This document shows, one piece after another, positions 57,407-64,000 of a stretch of DNA of 64,000 nt; position 1 is the first letter of the stretch, and the number at the start of each line of letters is the position of its first letter. A program made the translations under genes and the position numbers. The DNA is taken from contig NC_088782.1 of NCBI RefSeq assembly GCF_958450345.1, positions 103,632,358 to 103,696,357 of the forward strand, in the 5' to 3' direction. Origin of the DNA: Calliphora vicina. Lineage: Eukaryota; Arthropoda; Insecta; Diptera; Calliphoridae. The notes beneath the pieces are model-generated. The model was not told where the DNA came from. It searched no databases and was given only the letters and a program-made list of their open reading frames with translations.

Positions 57407-57898
57407 TGTTACGTTTTGACCTTTTCAAAACGTTGGTTTATTTCCTTTAAATAAACCGGATACTTTTGATTGCAAATAAAAGCCGTTTAGTAGTTTAAAA
57501 ATTGTAACAACTCTTTATTTATTCAAAATGTACAACAACCACAGAATTAAATAGCCACTCAATGTTTTTTATACACGTTTATAAATTCTCAGAAATACAG
57601 ACACAACTTATAATGTACACGAATTTACTTGAAAAACACAACACACTTTGTTTATTCGAAAAGCGTCTCTGATAAACTCACTCACGACTTCAACCTCTGC
57701 CACTATTTATAACACTGTCATATGCACTCTAGATTGCTCTTTAACTGTCAAAGTTCGAATATTCTAGATCATACGCCATCTGTGGTGTACTTTCTACAAT
57801 GTTCTTTAACTGAATATTCGAATTCAAACAGCGTTGCCAACTTACGATCAATGGTCAACTGAAAGCTTTTATTTAATAATACCCACAGATATGTTACA
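57407..57898 (-). mobile_element. solo LTR
   Basis: On the minus strand the unit starts TGTAACATATCTGTGGG and ends GGTCAAAACGTAACA (TG...CA ends), 492 bp. Inside: a possible TATA box TTATAAATAGTGG near 57705, then AATAAACAAAG and AATAAATAAAGAG as poly-A signals. No gag/pol beside it, so it is a solo LTR, probably left after LTR-LTR recombination. No matching target duplication (ATAC and GTTT). Confidence 0.7.
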
Positions 57899-60512
57899 GT
57901 TTGCAATTACAGCACTGTTATTTGAAAGCATTATGCTACTTTTAAATCAGCCCTTAAAATCGTTATATTTGAATTCAAGTACAATTTCACAACAATACTT
58001 TAATAGTTATTAATTTCGCACGGAAAATGTGATACTTTGAACTATAGTGCAATCGAAAGTACAACATCAACTGTTCAATTTTATGTATATCAAACTAAAA
58101 ACTAAAATTTTGTGAAAATGAGCCAATTCACTTAATTGTGAATAAATTCGTAAAGAATGGATTGATTTTTATGATCGATATATTATTTTATTTCTATTAC
58201 ATGTGGCTTTGCGATAAAATAATAAATCTGAACAATTTCTGCCGTTTTCGATTTTTATGGTTTTTTTTATTACAAAAAATTGGTATTTTCACGTAAAAAA
58301 AATATATTTTTTGCTTCAATTTGTAATTATAACTCCGAAACTACTGAGCCGATTGAAATCCAATATATTTGTGAAAATTTGTACATAGAACGTGAAAAAT
58401 GTTTTCAAAATTCAATCAATCGAAAGAAGAACATTAACTTCACAATTTTATGTATATCAAACAAAAAAACTAAAATTTTGTGAAAATGAATGAATTTACT
58501 TAATTGCTAAAAAATTTGAAAGGAATTCATCTATATAGTAATATAATATGGAAAATGTTTTCAAAATTCAAACAATCGAAAGAACAACATTAACTACTCA
58601 ATTTTATGTATATCAAACAAAAAACTAAAATTTTGTGAAAATGAGCGAATTCACTTAATTGCTAATAAATTCGAAAGAAATTCATGGATTTTTATGACCG
58701 TTGTCTTATTTTATTGATATTGATATTGATATTTGGCTTTGTAATAATGTAATAAATCTGAACAATTTCTGCCATTTAAGATTTATTATGATTTTTTTAA
58801 AACAAAAAAATTAGCTATTTTCACGAAAAAAATATATTTTTTGCTTAAATTTGTTATTATAACTCCGAAACTACTGAACCGATTGAAACGCAATATATTT
58901 GTGAAAATTTGAACATATCACGGGGAAAATGCTTTCAAAATTCAATCAATCGAAAGAAGAACATTAACTACTCAATTTTATGTATATCAAACAAAAAAAA
59001 CTAAAATTTTGTGAAAATGAGCAAATTCACTTAAATGTGAATAAATTCGAAAATAATCCATACATTTTTATGATCGATATCACATTTTTGTTGCTATTAT
59101 AAGTGACTTTGCGACAAAGTAATAAATTTGAACAATTTCTGTCGGTTTCGATTTTTCATGATTTTTTTAAAACAAAAATGTGCTATTTTTACGAAAAAAA
59201 ATTATTTTTTGCTTAAATTTGTTATTATAACTCGGAAACTATTGAGCCAATTAAAACGCAGTATCCATGTGAAAATTTGTACATAGCCTGGGGAAAATAT
59301 TTCCAAAATTAAATCAATCGAAAGAAGAAGTTTAACTACTTAATTTTATGTATATCAAACAAAAAACTAATTTTGTGAAAATGAGCGTGAGTTTAAGTGA
59401 ATTTAATTGCTAATAATTCGAACTGAATTTATCGATTTTTATGGTCGATATCGCATTTGGTTCCTATTATATTTGGTTTTGCGATAAAGTAAAAATCTGA
59501 AAAATTTTTGCCGTTTTCGATTTTTCGTGTGTTGTTTAAACAAAAAAATTAGCTATTTTCATATAAAAAATATATTTTTTGCTTCAATTTGTTATTATAT
59601 TTCCGAAACTACTGGGCCCATTGAAAAGCAATATATTATAAACGGGAAAATTTGTACATATCATGGGGAAAATGTTTTCAAAATTCAATCAATCGAAAGA
59701 AGAACATTACTACTCAATTTTATGTATATCATACAAAAATTTTGTGAAAATTAGCGAATTCACTTAATTGTGAATAAATTCGAAAAGAATCAATAGATTT
59801 TTATGATCGGTATCTCCTTTTTTTATATTATTGGTGGCTTAAACAAAAAAAGATGATATTTTCAGGTAAAAAATTTATTTTTTGCTTCAATACTGAGCCG
59901 ATTAAAACGCAATATACATGTCAAAATAAGCGAATTCACTTAATTGTGAATAAAGTCGAAAATAATCAACAGATTTTTATGAGCGATATCTCATTTTGTT
60001 GATATTTTGCTGATATTATTCCTGAGCAATTTCGTTTTCGATTTTTCATGAGTTTTTTAAAACACAAAAATTAGCTATTTCCAAGTAAAAAATAAATTTT
60101 TTGCTTCAATTTGTTATTATAACTCCGAAACTACTAAGTCGATTAAAACGTAATATGTATATAAATATATATTGTGGAGAAACGTGTAAAAAAATATTTA
60201 CAATTTTACTTATTTTTTTTTTTTAAATAACCTTACAATGATGCATCAAGCCTTTTTTGCTGTTGACCGGTGTAATATATTAATTTCATTCAAAAATAAC
60301 ACGTTTAAAATGTATTTAATTTATAAACCAAATCACAATTAATTCGATTATATTCCGGTTCCCATTTTATTAGATTTTATTCGAACTGGTTTATATATTT
60401 TCGGCTCTTTACGAACTAATGCACATAACATGTGTCTGTTTAGGAATCACGATCGGTCTCATTTCGTATAGGTTTAGTAGTCAGGAAAATGTTAAATTTT
60501 GTCCCATAGTGT

Positions 60513-62185
60513 ATTAAAAAACGCACAACAAAAAAACATACTTTTCTATTGCCAGCATAAAAATAAATACATTTTGTATATACATACATACATACATATG
60601 TTTGTAAGCAAGTCCTTGTGTGTTACAATATTTAAGCTCAACATTACCAATATAAAGTTCTATAAAAAAAACCACAAACCTAAAAAAAACATGAACAACA
60701 ACAAACAAACGTCGGAAAGTTTAGTAGTTAAAGAAGAGCTTTGTTAAAGTGTGGTTTATATGTAGAACAACAAAAGCAACTACCAAAAATGAACAAAAAA
60801 CAACAACAACAATCACAAGAACAATGGCAACCTCAAATCTCTACCAACAAAATAAAACATACATACATGCAGCACGCACACCTTTATCCATGAATAAGGA
60901 CAAAATATTAAATACAAACATTCACTTGTTGTTTATCAAAGAAGCCGAAAAAAAGACCGACCTACCGACCGACCGACTAAACGAACGACCTCAATGTTAA
61001 GAGCAACCATGAGTTTAATACAAGAGAAAATGTGAAGAGAAACCGTTACCACCTTTAAGTTAGTACTTTAAGCTTTGGTTTTTCCTTTGTTTTTTTTTTT
61101 TGGACGTGATTAAGATTTTTATTTATTTTACAATATAAGAGGAGTTCTACTTTAAATATAATAAAATTTATAACATTTTTTAGCAAACATTTGTGGTTTT
61201 TCAGTAAATTAAGATGTAATCTAATGGACAATTTTAAACAATTTATGTTTACAGAGTAAATATTTACTATTAATTTATATTAAGTACTAGCTAAACCCGG
61301 TATGCCTCGCTACCCGTAACGTAATGATTTACAATATATTTAGTCTATCTAAAATTAGTTTCTAATGTAATAAAATGTATATTATTAACTTCTTCTTAAC
61401 CTTAAGGTGAAGTGTAATAAAATAGAAAAGTTTAGAACAAAAATTAATTGTATTTAATGTTTAGTATATCGTTAGCTTAGTACGCAAAAGTGCCAAGTCC
61501 CATTTTTTGAATTTTATAGGAGAGACAAAAAACGTTCTATCTTTTTTTGCTTTCAATATTCTTTAGATCTGTAAACCCAGTTCTCTCCTATGATCTGTTG
61601 GCTTTAAGTATCATTTGAAAAAATATAATAATTGAAATGACTTTAGAAACTGAAGCCATTTTTAAGGACTTAGCTTATGATTTTTATGATTTTGTGTTTT
61701 TTTGGCTGGACTTAGCACATTTTCTTACAATAAATTTTAATTTCTCGTTTTATTATTTTACAAATTAGTTTTATTATTTTATATTATTTTAATACATAAC
61801 AAAAAACAGTCTTATTTCATTGCTGTAAAGGAAAATAACTCAATTGTGAATTGTGTAACCATACTATAGTGATTACATCGAAAAATGTTAATCTTCCAAG
61901 TATTATAGCAAATAGTATTGAAAAAGTAGATTTAAATAGCATATTCAATGTTTTTTGCTGGACTTAGCATGTTTTCTTATTATTATTTTTGTGGAGTTAG
62001 CTCTTTTGCCTATCACTGAAAAATCATCAGTTAGAAACAAAATAACGAAATTTTTTATTGCAAAATATGTATCTTATGTTTTACTATCTTTCTGCATCAA
62101 AATCTTTATTTCAATCAAAAGTGGACTTGTTACGTTTGCGTACTAAGCTAACAATATACAATTTTTAATTAATTACACAGGGCAA
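60513..62185. other. AT-rich stretch
   Basis: CATACATACATACATATG near 60580, ACCGACCTACCGACCGACC near 60957-60980, and an ACTAGCTAAACCCGG dispersed-repeat start at 61287. 61480-62150 has two diverged GCTGGACTTAGCA blocks (61707, 61959). No gene motif found. Confidence 0.5.
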
Positions 62186-64000
62186 TAAAATCGAAACAAA
62201 TTTTAGAGGCTTTAGAAATCACTAAACAATTTTGATGTATTGTGGTTCCAGTAGTACAAGGTCCAAATTTTAAATTCTATGGAGAGGTTTTTTTTAAAAA
62301 AAATGTTTAAGTAAAATTGTGATTTTGTTACACGTTTCTCTACATAATAAATGATATTATTATTATAATAAACTTAGAAAAATTTAGATTTACTTAGCCT
62401 TTAATCCGTTTATATATTGCATTTTAATCGGCTCAGTAGTTTTGGAGTTATAATAACAAATTGAAGAAAAAATATATTTTTTATGTGAAAATAGCAATTT
62501 TTTTTGTTTTAAAAAAATCGAAAACGACAGAAATTGTTCTAGTTTATTACTTAATGGCAAAGCCACTTATAATGGCAACAAAAACCAGATATCAATCATA
62601 AAAATCGATGGATTCTTTACGAATTTATTCACAATTAAGTGAATTCGCTCATTTTCACAAAATTTTAGTTTTTTGTTTGATATACATAAAATTGTCTAGT
62701 TAATGTTCATCTTTTGAATGATTGAATTTTTGAAAAAATTTCCCCAAGTTATGTGTTTTAACATATATATATATTGCGTTTCAATCGGCTCAATAGTTTC
62801 GGAGCTATAATAACAAATTGAAGCAAAAAATATATTTTTTACCAGAAATTGGAATTTTTTTTTGTTTTAAAAAAATCATTAAAAATCGAAAGCGACAGAA
62901 ATTGTTCAGATTTATTATAATATCGCAAAGCCACATGTAATAGGAACAAAAGGAGGTATCAATCATAAAAATCAATTGATTCTTTTCTAATTTATTCACA
63001 ATTAAGTGAATTCGCTCATTTTCACAAAAAATTAGTTTTTTGTTTGATATACATAAAATTGTCTAGTTAATGTTCATCTTTTGAATGATTGAATTTTTAA
63101 AAAAATTTCCGCATGCTATGTGCAAATTTTCACATATACATATATTGCGTTTCAATCGCCGCTGTAGTTTCGGAGTTATAATAATAAATTTAAGTAAAAA
63201 ATATATTTTTTTTACGTGAAAATAGCTTATTTTTTTGATTTAAAAAAATCATGAAAAATCGAAAACGGCTGAAATTGTTCAGATTTATTACAATATCACA
63301 AAGCCGCATGTAATAGAAACAAAATAAGATATCGATCATAAAAATCGATGGATGCTTTTCGAATTTATTCACAATTAAGCGAATTCGCTCATTTTCACAA
63401 AATTTTAGTTTTTTGTTTGATATACATAATATTGTCTAGTTAATGTTCATCTTTTGAATGATTGAATTTTTGAAAAAATTTCCCCAAGTTATGTGTTTTC
63501 ACATATATATATATTGCGTTTCAATCGGCTCAATAGTTTCGGAGCTATAATAACAAATTGAAGCAAAAAATATATTTTTTACCAGAAATTGGAATTTTTT
63601 TTTGTTTTAAAAAAATCATTAAAAATCGAAAGCGACAGAAATTGTTCAGATTTATTATAATATCGCAAAGCCACATGTAATAGGAACAAAAGGAGGTATC
63701 AATCATAAAAATCAATTGATTCTTTTCTAATTTATTGTCTAGTTAATGTTCATCTTTTGAATGATTGAATTTTTAAAAAAATTTCCGCATGCTTTGTGCA
63801 AATTTTCACATATACATATATTGCGTTTCAATCGGCGCTGTAGTTTCGGAGTTATAATAATAAATTTAAGTAAAAAATATATTTTTTTTACGTGAAAATA
63901 GCTTATTTTTTTGATTTAAAAAAATCATGAAAAATCGAAAACGGCTGAAATTGTTCAGATTTATTACAGTATCACAAAGCCACATGTAATAGAAACAAAA
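62186..64000. mobile_element. tandem-array element, copy 3, with dimeric repeats
   Basis: Starts with the unique end (AATTTTGATGTATTGTGGTT at 62228) and continues with reverse-orientation monomers to the window edge. Two monomer types alternate: one with TTTCCCCAAGTTATGTGTTT (62740, 63480) and one with TTTCCGCATGCTxTGTGCAA (63107, 63783). The dimer repeats at 740 bp, nearly identical; the second copy has a clean 64-bp deletion near 63733. Truncated by the window end. Confidence 0.8.

Larger units (their letters stand above)
56087..58049. mobile_element. DNA transposon with CACTATAG ends and 5-bp target duplication
   Basis: Ends CACTATAGTTCAAAGTATCA and TGATACTTTGAACTATAGTG are perfect inverted repeats that extend to TTCCGTGC/GCACGGAA. 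Flanks are CAATC on both sides (56082-56086 and 58050-58054). Removing the insert and one CAATC restores the array monomer word TTCAAAATTCAAACAATCGA. A 5-bp duplication with CAC-starting ends resembles Transib elements (inference). It holds an unidentified open frame and a nested LTR; without the LTR it is about 1.47 kb. Confidence 0.88.
55640..60240. repeat. tandem-array element, about 365-bp monomers, copy 2
   Basis: Begins with the unique end (AATTTTGATGTATTGTGGTT, CCAGTAGTAC, TTTAAATTCTATG) at 55650-55800. It then carries forward monomers like 37075-38470, interrupted between 56086 and 58050 by another element, and ends with the reversed unique end (TGTGGAGAAACGTG) at 60174-60240. Monomers are more diverged than in copy 1 and some are truncated. 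Confidence 0.75.
55449..60512. mobile_element. 5-kb composite: inverted ends around a tandem array
   Basis: Left end CAGTGGGGCAGAATTT and right end AAATTTTGTCCCATAGTG are imperfect inverted repeats; subterminal ACCGGTTCCCGTTATATTAT (55500) has a counterpart TTCCGGTTCCCATTTTATTA at 60354. Inside are the 365-bp tandem array (about 55640-60240) bounded by the unique end sequence in both orientations, and a nested element at 56087-58049. No target duplication at the outer ends. Pairing the outer ends is inference. Confidence 0.55.

Noticed and set aside
25320..64000. Further upstream neto exons (CUB1, signal peptide)
   Set aside because: I looked for Cys-bearing CUB segments with splice sites on the minus strand and found none I could support. 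They may lie beyond the window or have been missed.

Overview
This is AT-rich eukaryotic DNA, almost certainly from a higher fly (Diptera, Calyptratae-like; species not determinable by eye). There are no bacterial-style operons, no rRNA genes and no CRISPR. It is a slice of one large gene with long introns, filled by several generations of nested transposable elements and satellite-like tandem arrays.

The only host gene I can support lies on the minus strand. Four exons read 5' to 3' as coordinates fall: a CUB-domain exon (25319-25175), an LDL-receptor class A exon (17766-17644), a transmembrane exon (12457-12299) and a cytoplasmic C-terminal exon (from 12195, ending at 11978 or 11847 depending on the reading frame). 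The first three have consensus splice sites, and the first three junctions join in compatible phases (the last by either of two acceptors). CUB, then LDLa, then one transmembrane helix with a basic stop-transfer is the architecture of Neto (Neuropilin and Tolloid-like), an auxiliary subunit of glutamate receptors. The first CUB domain and signal peptide are not visible. They probably lie beyond 64000, which would make about 25.3-64 kb one or more upstream introns.

Region by region. 0-9 kb: MITEs, two decayed LINE 3' ends and a mariner-like fragment. 9.1-11.2 kb: a minisatellite whose monomer carries the palindrome TTATCGATAA, just 3' of the gene. 11.5-12.5 kb: the 3' exons of neto. 13-25 kb: introns with a long-TIR foldback element, hAT elements with 8-bp target duplications, a decayed Jockey LINE, and a 2.1-kb near-perfect palindrome inside a DINE-1-like repeat. 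25.3-34 kb: a second foldback copy in opposite orientation, then a composite of nested elements between CACAGTG ends. 34-37 kb: a LINE 3' end split by a hAT element. 37-39 kb: a tandem array of about 365 bp. 40-46 kb: RTE LINE, mariner and piggyBac remnants. 47-50 kb: an array of about 143 bp and an RTE LINE reverse-transcriptase fragment. 51.5-53.8 kb: a 19-bp then 21-bp array of self-complementary monomers. 55.4-60.5 kb: a composite holding a tandem array, a 5-bp-TSD element and a solo LTR. 62.2-64 kb: another copy of the 365-bp array with a recent dimeric duplication.

I found no intact transposase or reverse transcriptase; all mobile-element coding sequence is broken. The most interesting signals are structural: the TATCGATA array beside neto, the hairpin array, the large hAT palindrome, oppositely oriented repeats flanking the CUB and LDLa exons, and two overlapping reading frames in the last neto exon.
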